Shown: in pieces, positions 11,890 through 24,057 of the stretch
Position numbering within the stretch: position 1 is the first letter of the stretch
Layout: each line of letters opens with the position of its first letter
Assembly (NCBI GenBank): GCA_008360975.2
Contig: CM039195.1
Span: 12,577,010 to 12,641,009 of the forward strand
Direction: 5' to 3'
Length of the DNA: 64,000 nt
Source: Lichenostomus cassidix
Taxonomy: Eukaryota; Chordata; Aves; Passeriformes; Meliphagidae
Notes under the pieces: generated by a model
Seen by the model: the letters and a program-made list of their open reading frames with translations, nothing else
Database searches by the model: none
Told to the model about the DNA's origin: nothing
Program-made: the position numbers and the translations under genes

Positions 11890-12025
11890 AAGAGGATCCC
11901 AGAATAGTTTGGGTAGGAAGGACCTTAAACCCATCTGGTTCCACCTCCTGCCATGAGCAGGGACACTTTTTATAGACCAGGTGGCTCAGAGCCCCATCCA
12001 GCCTGGCCTGGGAACATTGGAAAAA
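11890..12025 (-). mobile_element. CR1 LINE 3'-end fragment
   Basis: On the plus strand this reads as the reverse complement of an avian CR1 3' end: 'atagtttgggtaggaaggacc' (minor changes), then the 'cctgccatgagcagggacac' block and 'ccagcctggcctggg'. The minus-strand translation keeps ARLDGALSHLV, which matches the conserved C-terminus of CR1 ORF2 (reverse transcriptase). The fragment is 5'-truncated, as usual for CR1, and non-functional. Divergence from the usual consensus suggests an older insertion than the 18.0 and 28.0 kb copies. Confidence 0.85.
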
Positions 12026-14264
12026 TACAATATTGAGCCTCTTGACCTGCAGCAATTTGGGTGTGATGACTTTCAGCCCACGCGGTTGTGAACCTCCTTG
12101 GCTGAGATGAAGAGATGCTGAAGGCCACTAATGCTTCACTAGACTCTGTACTGAAAAATAAGTCTATTTGGATAGTCACTGAGTTTATTTCTGTAACTAC
12201 AGCTACAGAACTAGAGTTTTAAATAAACCAGATTTTTACAAGAGTTTATGCCAATTTAAATACTTTGCCCTTGCATAATGTGTTAGAAGATTTCTTCTGA
12301 GAAAGTGATTGAAAGTAGGCATTTATTATTTGCTTACCATACCATCCAGTCCCACTGAGACCTTCATCAAAACAGGAGTAGGATTTATACTTATGGAGCA
12401 GGATTTACACTCATGGACCAGTTTGCACCTTCACAGAAAACCATGTCTAGTGCCGTCCATTTATCCCCATTCTCCACACTAAATCATGGGTTCAGAAATT
12501 ATAAATTAAAACAGACTTGCTCTTCTACTGCTGCTTTTAAAGCAAGTGAAAATGTAGCCTCCAGGTAGCCACTGGTAACCCCCAGGCTGTCCAGATGCAG
12601 ACAAGTGTGGAAGTAATCTGAGAATCATCACTGGGCCAAAGGTTTTAATTAAAAAAAAACAAACAACCAGCAAAGAACACTGCTTAAGACACTTGTGCCT
12701 ACAAAGAGAGTCAGCACACAAAGATAAAATATCAGGAAAAGTCATACAGCCCTGGCTATTTCAGCTGTACCTGCCTTACTAAAGGCACTGATTTTTTGGT
12801 AAGAATCAGGAGGAAATAATCAACCAAAAGTGACAACATCACACCCCTCAGTGCTTTGATACATGTCAGAGATCTTCTAACTTGTATTTACAGCCAGACA
12901 ATGACTGCAGAAAATATCACATCAATACACAGATCAAGCTGATGCTTCATATGACTTTACAAAGCACCTTTGCCAATTGCCTCGATGCAAATAAGGGCCA
13001 CATGTTAATTGCTTTAAATATTGTAAGGGATTAAGCAATTACGGGTTTTTATAGAATAGAGTCAATAAAAAAAGCCACTCTCTTTTCAAGCCTACTACAT
13101 GAACTTAATTATGAGATAAAGTGTTAATGATCCTGTAGTAATTTTACAGGGGAACAAGGCAGATGCACAGGCTGACCAGGAGTGGGATAAGAGGAATTTC
13201 AGTGGGAGTTCAGCTGGGCACCTGCTGCTGCAGAAAACCCTTCAGGTTACAAGTCATTCCTCGAGGAAATTACTTTTTCAAGCTGGCATAGCAGTAAGAG
13301 CTTCCAAGGGGCTTGATCCTTTTCAGAATGAGAGGTAGGACCCTAAACCACTTCAGAATTCTACAGGTTTTACAGGAAAACTCGCTTGATTAATCTCTAG
13401 CAGGCTCTGCAAGGTTGTGACTAACTGTGAGGGGCCACCACTAATTTTTGTTATTAACCTCATTTTATAGGAAGATAATCTGTTTCTCCATTAACATTAA
13501 TCCCTTTAAAATATTTCTAGTGGTTCTCCCATTAATCCATGCCCTTTATTTGATTGCAGGGGGACTAATTGCAGAGTAAGATAATGGTTTGTTCGAGTAT
13601 GTCTGGCAAGAAAAAAAAAAAAAAGAACTTATCTATAAAAAGAAGGTTTTCTTGAGAGATTTGAGAGAGAAGCATTTCAAAACTCATTTCCCAGGCATGG
13701 AAAGGGGTGGACTTTGACCCTTATGTGGGGATTCCTAGGTAAGAGTCCAGAAGCAAATAAAACACGCATTTATGATGTATTCTTATGCCAAACATTTAAA
13801 ATCCAATAAAACCCAGACTTGATGGGTAGATAACACTGCCTGTAACATGATTTCTCCTCCCTTCTTTGTTCAACACTAGGCTCAAAGAATGCTGATGGGA
13901 AACCTGCTTTTCCTGGGATTTGGTGGATCTGGGGACAGGGTGGCGTAAATATTTAGTTCAGTTAACACACAGATGTAACACCCTGAACCATGTGGCAGCA
14001 GTGACAAAGACCTCTTGCAAGGGCCATTGGTTCCAGCAGCAGTTTGGAGTTGCTGTCAGCTTCATTTTAAACCCAGCAACACAACCATCGATTTCATCGG
14101 GCAGGAAACTATGGAAAAGGCATGGAAATTGATTGGGGATGTGGAAAGTACAAATTTTGGTGAGATTTTTCCCTGCATTGTCATTCACAGACTGGTTTAT
14201 ACTGCTGTATAAGTAGCTATGCTTAAATTCATGTTCACACAGAGAATAACTGGAGGACTTCAGC
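12026..14264. other. Non-coding, with a candidate conserved AT-rich block
   Basis: No exon or transposon is recognisable. From about 12.88 to 13.60 kb the sequence changes character. It is AT-rich but not low-complexity and is dense in homeodomain-type TAAT/ATTA cores, with an exact octamer ATGCAAAT at 12985-12992 and GATAA motifs near 13482 and 13580. This resembles developmental conserved non-coding elements, but conservation cannot be judged from one sequence. A 14-base A run lies near 13611-13624. Confidence 0.35.
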
Positions 14265-14613
14265 TGAGGAGCAGAAAGGCCTTGCAAAGTGAGGGCCTTG
14301 CTGCCCTTGTAAAATCCCTGCTCACTTCTGTTACTCTGGCTAACTAGAAAAGCATTCTGGGAATGACTCAGCTGAACTAGAGGTGAAAAACAAGTTAGAT
14401 AATTGTAGAACAATGATTAGAACCAATAAATGCTCACACTGTGGGGCTGTGGTTGGTCACACCTGATGTTCCCATCTGGTCTGTGGTGTTGGTTAAACAC
14501 ATTTGTTGTGCCTCACAAGGATGGAAACTCATAACAAACGGACAGTTTAAGAACACTGGATTTTTGCAATAAACACCACACCATAGTGGAGAACATGTGT
14601 TCAACGCTGCACA
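14265..14613 (+). mobile_element. Solo LTR, family A copy 1
   Basis: This sequence of about 345 bp recurs at 48543-48897 in the same orientation with more than 90% identity by eye, so it is a dispersed repeat. Its layout is that of a retroviral LTR: a likely TG start (TGAGGAGCAG), an A/T-rich promoter-like stretch near 14421-14430, an AATAAA polyadenylation signal at 14568-14573 and a short U5-like end near 14611. No gag, pol or env sequence adjoins it, so it is probably a solo LTR left by recombination. Both ends are uncertain by 10-20 bp and I found no clear target-site duplication. A non-retroviral element is a less likely alternative. Confidence 0.65.
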
Positions 14614-14956
14614 CTTGCTGTAGCTCTGAACTGCTTCCTCAGCATGCAGGCAATAATGCCAGAAAAGCTCCTGCTGGTGTTTCCAGGCCCTGTGGCACAG
14701 CTGGGAAGGGCAGCACCAAGCCTGAGCTCCCAGAGCTCCATGCCTGACGTGGTTCTTTCCCCAAGGGATCACCCAAAGCACACTAAATGCCACACAGAGG
14801 ATCCATGGTTAAGAGAAGCGGTTTCTAGGCATTAATTTGGCATAAATAGCTAAGTAAAAGGAATGGGAAAGAGCAATTCAGACCTCAAAATCTCTTCTAA
14901 TGACCCCCTCTGACAGATGCCAGCCCTGGAGCCCCTCAGAGTCATGTAAAGTCACA

Positions 14957-14962
14957 GAAACC
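14957..14962. repeat. Target-site duplication (left) of LTR family B copy 1
   Basis: GAAACC, repeated exactly at 15230-15235 on the other side of the LTR. The match extends four bases to the left (CACAGAAACC at 14953 and 15226) because the element itself ends in CACA. Confidence 0.75.
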
Positions 14963-15229
14963 TGTCACTGTTGAACCGCTAGCAGAGAGAAGAAGTCCAG
15001 TCTTCAGTGTGCCAAAATGTCTGTTTTTATTAATTAATTTCAACTTATATAGACTTTCAAAGGTCACCCAGATTGCTCAGTTCAAAACCTCCCCCCAGGC
15101 CAATTGGCCAGGCTTGAACTGTCCATGTCTCGAGACACCATTTCAACAACATCCAAACTTTATCTTTGGTTATAAAACACAGGAAGAAGAGAGAAAAATT
15201 TCTCACAGGAAAGGTCTGTGCTAGCCACA
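14963..15229 (-). mobile_element. Solo LTR, family B copy 1 (267 bp, minus strand)
   Basis: Read on the minus strand, the element begins TGTGGCTAGC and ends CAACAGTGACA, so it has the canonical TG…CA LTR ends. It is bounded by a perfect 6-bp direct repeat (GAAACC on the plus strand). Inside, in minus-strand order, are a CCAAT box within a GCCAATTGGC palindrome (about 15100), a TATA box (CTATATAAG, plus 15044-15052) and AATAAA (plus 15026-15031). A homologous copy lies at 37210-37472 in the opposite orientation, roughly three-quarters identical by eye. Six-bp duplications are usual for beta- and alpha-retrovirus-like (ERVK-type) elements, so that class is inferred. No internal retroviral genes are present. 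Confidence 0.88.
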
Positions 15230-15235
15230 GAAACC
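15230..15235. repeat. Target-site duplication (right) of LTR family B copy 1
   Basis: GAAACC, identical to 14957-14962. Confidence 0.75.
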
Positions 15236-17960
15236 CAACCCAGCAGTGGATCCATTAGGACACTGTTTGTGGATGAGAACAGGGGGTCATTTTTGATGCA
15301 AATTGTGCAAATCAGCTCAGATGAAGTCCTTTGCTCTGAAAGGACAGCAGCCCTGTGGCCTCACCTGTGTTTCTCTCTGTCCCACAGGTGTCACTGCCCT
15401 TGTCCCCTGTCCCTGCTGCCTGACCCGAGCCCAGCTGGGCTGGCTGTGGCTCCCTGGGCAAAGCTCGCTGTGCTCTGGAGAATCCTGTGTCCTGGTGCTG
15501 TGCTCAGGGCACTGAAGCTGTGGTTGAAAAATCCATTTGCCCACACACCAACAAAGTAAAAGGAGTTCCAGAACAATTAGCGTTTCCCCATTAGATTTAA
15601 GAATCTATGCAAATTCTCCAGTGAGGCATAATTCTTTCATAGTGCTGAAAATTCCCTCCCCCTTACCCTTTTCTTGTCTTTTCAGCTTTTAATGCCTTAA
15701 ATATAAAATTCTTGCACTCAACCTTTCTTTTATCTACATGTTTCTTCATTTCTCTCTTTGATAACAGTAGCTTTGTTTCCTTGTATTTTACTCTATTTTA
15801 CCTTTCTTTCACCAAGCCACCTCTCATGATTTGAGTGCCAAGAGTGAAAGCTCCACCATTTCAGCACTCCTGGAAGTCCAGGAAGTTTTGCAGTGGTGTC
15901 CTGATTTATGTATTTTCATCAAGCATTCTTCACCTTCTGCAAAGCACCAGGAGATAATGAGGTGATGAAAAGTTCATGAAAGGGGGTGTGAAAAGTGTGT
16001 GGCAGACATCATACTCGGTTAATCCACTCACAAAGTCCCCTTCAGATTCCCTTTTTCCATTAAACTATTCCAAGGTTTTCAACTAAAGGATCACAGCAGG
16101 AGAAGACTTGACTTTACCCAGTAAATAAATGAGAAACTTTGATGTGAATAATGTGTTTTGCATTTCTTTGTTATCTTTAGTGGATATTGTTCATTTCTAC
16201 TGTGGAAAGTATTTAAATCTCATGAACTTCATGATTTCCATTGCTATAAGGAGAAGACTATTTTCATAAACTTTTCCAGACAAGTTTCAGAAGTCCCATG
16301 AAGCATCTAAAGTGAATTATTGAGCCTCAGTGCCAGTCCTGGAGCTGAGGGAGCTTTACCTCACAGACCTTGGGGGAAGAAGATGAACTCAAGGAATACA
16401 GAATTGTTCTGCATTCCCTACCAGGGTCTCACCAAGATAAATTCAAGGCACTGCCAGCTTGGCCAACAGGCTCAGCCCTGTGCTGAGGGAGCTGTTGGAA
16501 CCAAATGGAACCAGTTTGGGATTATTTCGTGGCTTTTCCATAGCAATAGATTCAAAACCAACTTCAGTGGGTCAAATTAAGAGACAACAAAACCCCTTCA
16601 GAGATTTGGCAATGCAAAAGAGGAATTTGCTGTCCTTAATCAAAAGTGCAATTATCTGTAAAATTGAATGTATGTGTTCACTTTTTTGGAAAGTTGTTTT
16701 AGAGAGCAATGGACTTTTCATTTGGAAACTGGCAACTACAAGCTTACAAAGCACTGAACTATTAAAAACTACTATTAAACAGTTTCAAGTGTTGATCATT
16801 ACCTGAAAATCAGATGAAAAGTGACCAAATATAACTGAAATTTTTTCCTAATATATTGTTATTCACCATCTTTTTTGCATCATGAAATCTGATTCCAACC
16901 TGAGAAGATTCTGCCTGGCTAGACCCAATTTTTACAGCCACAACTGTGCCCTCACAACCAGTTTAAAACTTCATCATAGTGTCAGAGAATTCCTATCTTA
17001 TTTATACAGCTGCAGAAAAATCAACCCAGAACAGTTCTGGAAAACCTTCAAGCTGTAAACCTTTCTAAAGTAATAAAAGAATGATCCCATTATCACATTA
17101 TTAAAATACATATACTCACATCTGCTCACTAATAGTTTACAATCCTGCTAAGGTTTGCATTCATGAGATGCAATGAACAAAACTGCTATAAATTCTAAAG
17201 GAATTTACAATTATTTTACCACAGCCTGTTAATAATAGAAAGACTATTCTTTGAAAGTAATAGAGCAGAAAAATAAGGCTAGATCTTGTCTCAGGTCATA
17301 TAAACCATCATTTAAAGACTATCAGTGTGTTGTGGTTGTTAGAGGCAGTGACACAAAACTAATTTATGGTGACCAGGCAGAAGGCATCCAGCTGGAGAAA
17401 TCCTCCCCAATAATCAATGACAAAAGAGTCACCTCAGCCGGGTTTGCACTGCAGACTGAGGCAGGAGCAGCACACACTGCTTTCCCCACTGATTCCCCTG
17501 CCAGAAAGGGAAAGGTTGGAAGAACTAATTAAACTGAAATTATGGAGCATCATAGAATGTTTGCCCGTGATGCAAGTGCTTCTGATCCAAAGGTAATGAA
17601 TACATTTGAGGAAAAGTGTTTGAGGAGCTGTTTAGCAGAAATGAAAGCAGAGCCCAGACTGGCAAATCCCCTTCTGCTGCTCAGCCCTTGTGGTGATCTG
17701 CTGCTGCTCAGCTCAGGAAAACCAGACTTGCAGCACTTGGTGTAAAACCTGTCCTGAAACGGAAGTTTTGCCCTCTGTTTCTGTGAATCGAGATTGCTGA
17801 AATATGTGGCATGGAGAGAGTCTTTGCAGCATGGTGCCAGCAGGTCTTTACATTCTTCTTGTCCTCCACCTTCATGCCATGATCCCATCAGGATGTTGCT
17901 AAAATATAACTCAAAGGAACAACAGAAGAGGAAAACTGACAGGAAAATGAGCACAGAGGG
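15236..17960. other. Unannotated non-coding stretch
   Basis: No repeat family or exon is recognisable. A GC-richer patch at about 15.32-15.53 kb contains overlapping open frames on both strands (70-113 codons), and a 'ctctctgtcccacag' acceptor-like run ends near 15388. The composition explains these frames and none resembles a known protein. The rest is AT-rich. Confidence 0.4.
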
Positions 17961-18165
17961 AATCATGGAATGGTTTGGGTCAAAAGGGACCTTAAATCCC
18001 ATCCCATTCCAGCCCTGCCATGGGCAGAGACACCTTCTACCATCCCAGGTTGCTCCAAGCCCTGTCCAACCTGGCCTTGGACACTGCCAGGGATCCAGGG
18101 GCAGCCACAGCTTCTCTGGGCACCCTGTGCCAGGGCCTCCCCACCCTCACAGGGAAGAGAAATCC
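17961..18165 (-). mobile_element. CR1 LINE 3'-end fragment
   Basis: The plus strand reads 'catggaatggtttgggt', then a 'gggaccttaaa' motif, 'ccctgccatgggcagagaca', the 'tccaacctggccttggacac' block and 'ccaccctcacaggga'. This is the reverse complement of the avian CR1 3' untranslated tail and the very end of ORF2. It is about 205 bp and truncated at its 5' side (right end here). It shares its wording closely with the 28.0 kb copy, so the two probably belong to the same CR1 subfamily and are relatively young. Confidence 0.93.
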
Positions 18166-19292
18166 CAGTGGCCAAGGCCACCCAAATTCCATTTCTGTCA
18201 AGGCAACTGCACTTGGTTACATACAGACAAGTTCTCCAAGGGGTAGGGAGCCTCTGGGGGAAGGAGACAAACAATTTATTTTGGTTTTTTCTCTGAAGGC
18301 CTACATACATTTTCTTTGACAGTTCCTAGAAATGAGAGATAACAAAATTCATGTTCCCTATAGATGCTTTGGTTTGTGTTGAGCGGAAGAACCATTTCCT
18401 GGAGCTTCATCCTGATAAATTGAACTTCTCAAAGAAAGATTTGCCTTTTTAAGTACCAATTTCTGAGTATTATCTAGTGGTTTCTATACAGAGGGATTAG
18501 AGGGAAGCAAGGGCACAACTTTATCACAGCAACAGATCCTCACAGCAGTTCCCCAGTGTGCCCAGCAGGAGCCATAGCTGGAGTGGCACCAGGTCACTGC
18601 TTTGTCCAGTCCTTGCCACCTCAGCCTTCAGCACTGATTCCTGAGCCACACGTGATAAACTCACCAGTAATTCTCATTTAATATGCAACCAGTAACAAGG
18701 TTTGGTTGGCACCATTCCACAAAGGAATTAGATATTTCCACTGTGTTTAAAAAAAATATTAAAAAAAATAAATTGCACGAAAGCTGCAGGGGAAGCATGA
18801 GGCACTAAGCCCTACAGTAATCCTATGTCTTCTGTCCCGTTCCCACTGATGAATTTATTACAAATGTGTAGGCATGAACTGCAGCAGAAAATTTCATGCT
18901 TATATTGATGAGATTAATGGACTATTATCTCATTTCCAAGATTACTTAGAATTGATTTTATGGCCCCTTTCCTCTCACGGGTTTCAAGCTCTGATTAAAG
19001 AAAGGCCTTGGCTATAAAACCAACGGCCAAACTTTGCCAAATCCGAGCTGTTTTCACACAGGCTTTTTGTTGGAACCACAGTCACACTTTAAGAAAACAT
19101 TTGTAAGAGCAAAAACCACATTTCTGTAGTATTCTTCCTTTTTTTTATTTTCCTTTGGCAGTGCTATGCTCTGAGGGATGCAGCAGCCAGGAGTGCTGGG
19201 GCTGCTCACAGCAATATCTTGTGGGAATTGTGCTTTCACAGGAGCTTTTGAGGATAGGGGGATTTAATGGGGTTTTCCTCAAAGTTATCACC
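18166..19292. other. Non-coding stretch with a CNE-like block
   Basis: No gene or transposon is recognisable. The segment at about 18.88-19.05 kb has TAAT/ATTA and GATTA cores, a TATAAAA motif near 19013 and several CpGs (near 18979, 19024 and 19045) in otherwise CpG-poor DNA. That is compatible with a conserved non-coding element but not proof of one. Confidence 0.3.
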
Positions 19293-19440
19293 AAGAGAGG
19301 GAGAGGGAGAGGGAGAGGGAGAGGGAGAGGGAGAGGGAGAGGGAGAGGGAGAGGGAGAGGGAGAGGGAGAGGGAGAGGAGAGGAGAGGAGAGGAGAGGAG
19401 AGGAGAGAAGAGAAGAGAAGAGGAGAGAAGAGGAGAAGAG
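19293..19440 (+). repeat. Polypurine array (GGGAGA)n then (GGAGA)n
   Basis: This is an uninterrupted 148-nt purine tract. The first 85 bp or so repeats GAGAGG with a 6-bp period, then it switches to a 5-bp AGAGG period, and the last 40 bp or so is a degenerate AGAAG/AGGAG mixture. Such mirror-symmetric purine tracts can form triplex (H-) DNA. Open frames crossing it encode Gly-Arg, Glu-Gly or Ser-Pro repeats and are artefacts of the repeat. Confidence 0.97.
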
Positions 19441-22400
19441 CCCAGCACACTCTAGATTGGCTGGAAATAACACTCATATGGCAGAAGCAGAGCAGAGCAA
19501 AGCCTTGGGATGTAGAGGTAAAATCATACCACATGGTACATAAATGAATAAACACAAAAAATGGCATCAGAGTGACTCTAATGTGCCTCCACAGGAATGA
19601 ACCCCAGAGCCTTCTCACTGCACACACACTGAGGATTGCTGCTGCCTTGGCAGGTTTGCCTTGTCTGTGGCTGTAGTTTTACAATGGCACCTGACCCTGC
19701 TGATTAAAAATGGGGAAAATGTTTTGTTGACTATTTTCATCCAGAAATAATAGTATAACACTGCTAGCTGATAGAGAAGCAGAGTGAAACATAAATGTAC
19801 AACAGAACTACATTCCCAATGTGACAGTAAAGAAAATCACTATAATATCCATCTGCTCCTATCATGTATTTGGCCAAATATTCCACTTTCTATAGCACAT
19901 TACTTTTATTTACTTTCTGTTAGCCAAACATCCTAGAAATGCTTATAAACACGTTCATTTTTCTATTTCTCAGCGTGCAATCACGACTAGTTTTCCAAAT
20001 AATTCTGAAAAGAAGCCTAAAACAACTGTTGGAATAATCTCTTAATTATCTCTTAATATATTTACATACTAACAAAGCTCTATGTTTATATAGCTATATA
20101 CTAACATGGCCCTCGACATAAAAATAAAATTTTGACAGCCAGTTTGAAAGAAGCTGGTTCTAGCCAGAGGAAGGTGTTTGATGAGTCAGGGTGTTCCAGC
20201 AATTGCAGCTTGCAAGGTACAAATTCCCCTCTGGCAGCTGAACGGCAGGCCTGGGGATCAGTCATTCCATAAACACATCTAATCGAATTCTGCTCAATGT
20301 CTCAGGCAAATTGAAGGCAGACAAGTATAGTCAGAACAGGCATCTGAAATGAATTTCACATATAAAATCAATCTAACAACCCCCAAAAAAATAATGCATT
20401 TGGTGACTCATCTGGATGTCAGAACATCAAGAACTCAGGGAAGGGAGAGACTGGAATAACAAAGTCCTGGGAAGTGCAGGACAGGTGGAGGCAAGGAGCT
20501 GAAGGAATGTGCCCATCCCTCTGCCCACGGAGGAGCAAACAAATAAACAAAAATTCCACAATTCCAGAAGGATGCCATGGAAGGTGGAAGAAATCAAAAC
20601 AGCCCATCAAAGTCTTATGAAAAAAAGTTTTCATCCCTTTCTGTACTATCAGTGATAAAAAGACTCAGAGATGAGTGAAAGCAAAATTCATGAGAAAAGT
20701 AGTCACTGTATTTCTGAGAGAGATATTCACTGGAATATAGTGCAGAGCCTGATATTAGATAGTATCACAGTCTAGATTCTCCTCAGAGAGCTGCTCTATC
20801 ACACTTGCCATCTCTTCCACACAGCAATCACGTGTACCATCCTATCATTAAATGGCAAAAATTAACTTTAAACTGAGCCTACCTGACAGGAAAAGAAAAA
20901 AAATAATAATTCCTTCTAGTGTAAAAACCCTTCATTTGGCCAGACCTATCTGATAATGGAAAAATGCCTCCTTCCTAAAGGCAAAAGATGATCAACAGGA
21001 GACACAGATTCTCCAAGATCCAGCCTTATTCTAATTCCAGGGAGGTACAACTGTGCTTAGGGTTGAAAACTACAGTAGGACTTGCTAAATTTCTGAGTTT
21101 TAAAATTCAGCCCTGAACCCTGCTGTACTCAGAAAAGCTCTGTCCTTTAAAAAGGTGAATATTAAATCAGACATCATTTTTTCAGTCTTTGTTTTGACAG
21201 AATTATGAGCCCATTACTAACACAGAAAATAACTGAATATAAAATAGCCTGCAAAGTTTGAGCTGGAAACTGTTCAGCGAAACCAAGCCGAGCTCTGATT
21301 GTACCTTCAGATTACGTTATTTTTGTCTGATTTAAAGGAAGCAAAAATAAAAATCACAATGCAAGGTGAGCAGAGTATGAACAATGAAACTACACCTCTA
21401 GATCCATGCAGAGGCACAGGAGAAGATATCTTCAGCTCCCAGACATGATGGGCTGAGCTTGCCTGGCTGCCTGAGGCTCACCAGCCACTGTCTTGCTCGC
21501 CCTCCCCATCAGGACAGGGACAGAATCAGATGGAAAAGCTCAGAGGTCAAGATTAAGACAGCTCAGTTACTGTCACAGGCAAAACAGGCTCGGCTTGGCG
21601 AAAGGTAATTTAATTTATTGCCAGTTTGAATGGTGGGAAACAAAGACAAAAAAGCCAAACCACCTTCCCCACACCCCAGCCTTATTTTTTTCTTCAGATT
21701 CCACTTCAGTCCCTCATTCCCAGCTCCTCTCCTTGTTCTTCCCTGGAGTGGCACCCAGGGATGGGCAGGGGATGGGTTATGGCAGTCCAGAGCTGCTCCT
21801 CTCTGCTGCCCATTCTCACATTTGCAGCCCCATTTTGCCAGGCAATCCTTGCCCCTGAGCTGCCCTGCCTCCTCCTGCTCTCCCCAGGGGCTCCAGGGCT
21901 GTTCTCCCTCCCCAGGCAGCTCCTGGCCTGTCTCAGCTCTGTTGCTGTCAGCTGTGCTCTCAGCAGCCCCACGGGCTGTGTTTGGGGCTGGGAGCCACGG
22001 GGCTGTGCTCAGGGATGTTCCCTCCCTGCTCAGTGGGGTCTGCACAGCCCAGAGCCTCTGCCAGAAAAGCAAGGAGCTGGGGTGGGACACAGCCAGGGTT
22101 CTGTGCCCATCCCACCTCAGGGTCACAGCATTTCATACTTGATCAGTTTTGTCCATTTCCATATCGAGGTTTCATCCTCCAATTACTCCTTCAGGTAATG
22201 TAGTTGATTACTCCCAGTTTGCTCCCCTAATTCACTGCTGTTTACATATCTTGGGCCCTGAGACAGTGAGGTGTCCTTGGGTTTTGTGCTTAGAGAGGAA
22301 TTGTTTTGTCCAAAAACAAGAGAACAGCAGCTTAGCACCCTGTATGGAGTCTAGAGTTATACACTAAAGAATTACAGGATTACAGATACATGAAAATATA

Positions 22401-24040
22401 GAAGCTAAAATCCTAAGGCATCATTACCTACAACATTTATTTTTAACACTCTCACCCTCAATTCTCTCAATTTTTTTTTTCTTAGTATGATCAACACAGA
22501 TTTGCTGTGAAACCATCTATTTTGGCAATTCTTTCTCTCCCTTCTGTCTTCAGCCACGTTGCAACAGAGCTTTCTCACATTTAGGGACTCTCAGATGGGT
22601 CTGGCAGAGCCTGAGCATTATCTGACCCTGTACAATAACAGTTCTCTCCAGAGGGTCCTTACATTTATTTTATTTGTCCTTTGTACTTATTCAAGCAAAC
22701 ACAAAGGAACCACAGGGCAGTGGTGAATTAGGACCTAAATTTTAATTCTTGTTCTAGATTCTTGATTGGTTTTATTCCACTAGAGGCAAGCTCTTAAGAC
22801 ATAAACAGAATTAAAAATGCATGGACTGAAGTTAAAATGTAATATAATAAATGAAATGCGATACTGCTACTTAATAGCCTTAGCTATTGAAAGTTCAAAG
22901 ACATGCTGTATTTCAATTATAAAATGAAACATCATTGTGTTCAAAGGAAAAACATCCGCTGAGACACACAATCCCTTCTGGAGATTTTCTTGTGCTATTT
23001 CCCCTTTTTTAACTGAGAACTCCAGGGGAGGTGCTATCCAATATCAAACCTATTCAGTTCACCAAACCAGGTTATCAAGGTGACCTAATTTACTCTTTAG
23101 CTGATGAGGACATTTCCATGAAAGGCTACAGAGTCTCCAATGGCTGACTGGGGGTTAGACTATTATGTAAAAAAAATTAGCAGAGTGTATTTCTTTATAT
23201 TCCTAAAATATCTTAATTACAAATGCTTTAAGAAACACTCTTCAGCTGCCAGCTGGGGTTGACTAACCACACCATGAATATTTAGGGAACATCTACACCG
23301 TAAATGACTTGCTAGGGAATGGCTTGATCCAAGAGTCCACACATGGTGCAAAAAGTAATGCATTTAACCAAAACACTTCATTCCTCTCTCACTTCATTGG
23401 TGAGGGAAGGAAAGCAGAGGAAATGGAAACGATTTCTCCTTGGGAGGATCTTACAGTGTATAACACAACTATGCTTTCTGTGGTTTTTAAACTCTGATGG
23501 ATGGTGTCACACATCCCATGTATGGATAATGGGGTTTTGGGTGATAAATCCATGTATTGTTATGTATCTATGGTACATCTATGGATTAACATGCACACAC
23601 CAAGGCAGTGAGTCGCTACAATCAGAGCTTGAACGGCTGCCAATGAACAATTAAAAGCATTTTAGTTGACCAAGCTTGCAATTTAAATTCATTTGAAGCC
23701 ATTCCCACTGCATGCTCTGAAGCAATTAAAGTCTGCTGCAGATGCTGTCTTGGATAGCAACAGGATGAGCATTAGTGTTCTTGTCTGAGCAACAAGAATT
23801 TGTTTTACTCTGCTTATGCTGTAGAAATCCATCTCACCAGGGTTATTGGAGGTTGGTGGAATGTCCCACTCCAGAAGGTCACTCTAGGGACTGAAAACTG
23901 TACCAATGCTCATGGGTTCAACAGTGAGTCTGGGGGGAACTCTGACTTCCAGCTACAGCATGGACAGGAGTGGAAAAATACATTTACCAACAAAGCAGAG
24001 CCTGGTTTCAAGAGATGATTTTTAGAGCTAAGCTTAAAGA
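19441..24040. other. Unannotated non-coding stretch, with a GC-rich patch
   Basis: No transposon or exon is recognisable. Between about 21.48 and 22.13 kb the sequence is notably GC-richer. It carries overlapping open frames of 187-190 codons on both strands, which are Ser/Pro/Leu-rich and have no known domain, so they are most likely composition artefacts. The rest is AT-rich, with AT-dinucleotide-rich pieces around 20.05-20.11 kb. Confidence 0.4.
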
Positions 24041-24057
24041 AAAAAAAAAAAAAAAAA
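24041..24057 (+). repeat. A17 tract, possible retroposon tail
   Basis: A run of 17 A follows an AAAG (about 22 A-rich bases in all). No AATAAA or ATTAAA lies in the 40 bases before it, and I could not find flanking direct repeats. Either a simple mononucleotide repeat or the tail of an old retroposed sequence. Confidence 0.6.

Noticed and set aside
19145..19627. Open frames encoding Gly-Arg, Glu-Gly or Leu-Pro repeats
   Set aside because: They read through the polypurine microsatellite. Every frame is open because the repeat contains no stop codon.
21563..22198. Overlapping 187- and 190-codon frames on opposite strands
   Set aside because: The region is GC-richer than its surroundings, the frames overlap on both strands and show no domain, splice or promoter support.
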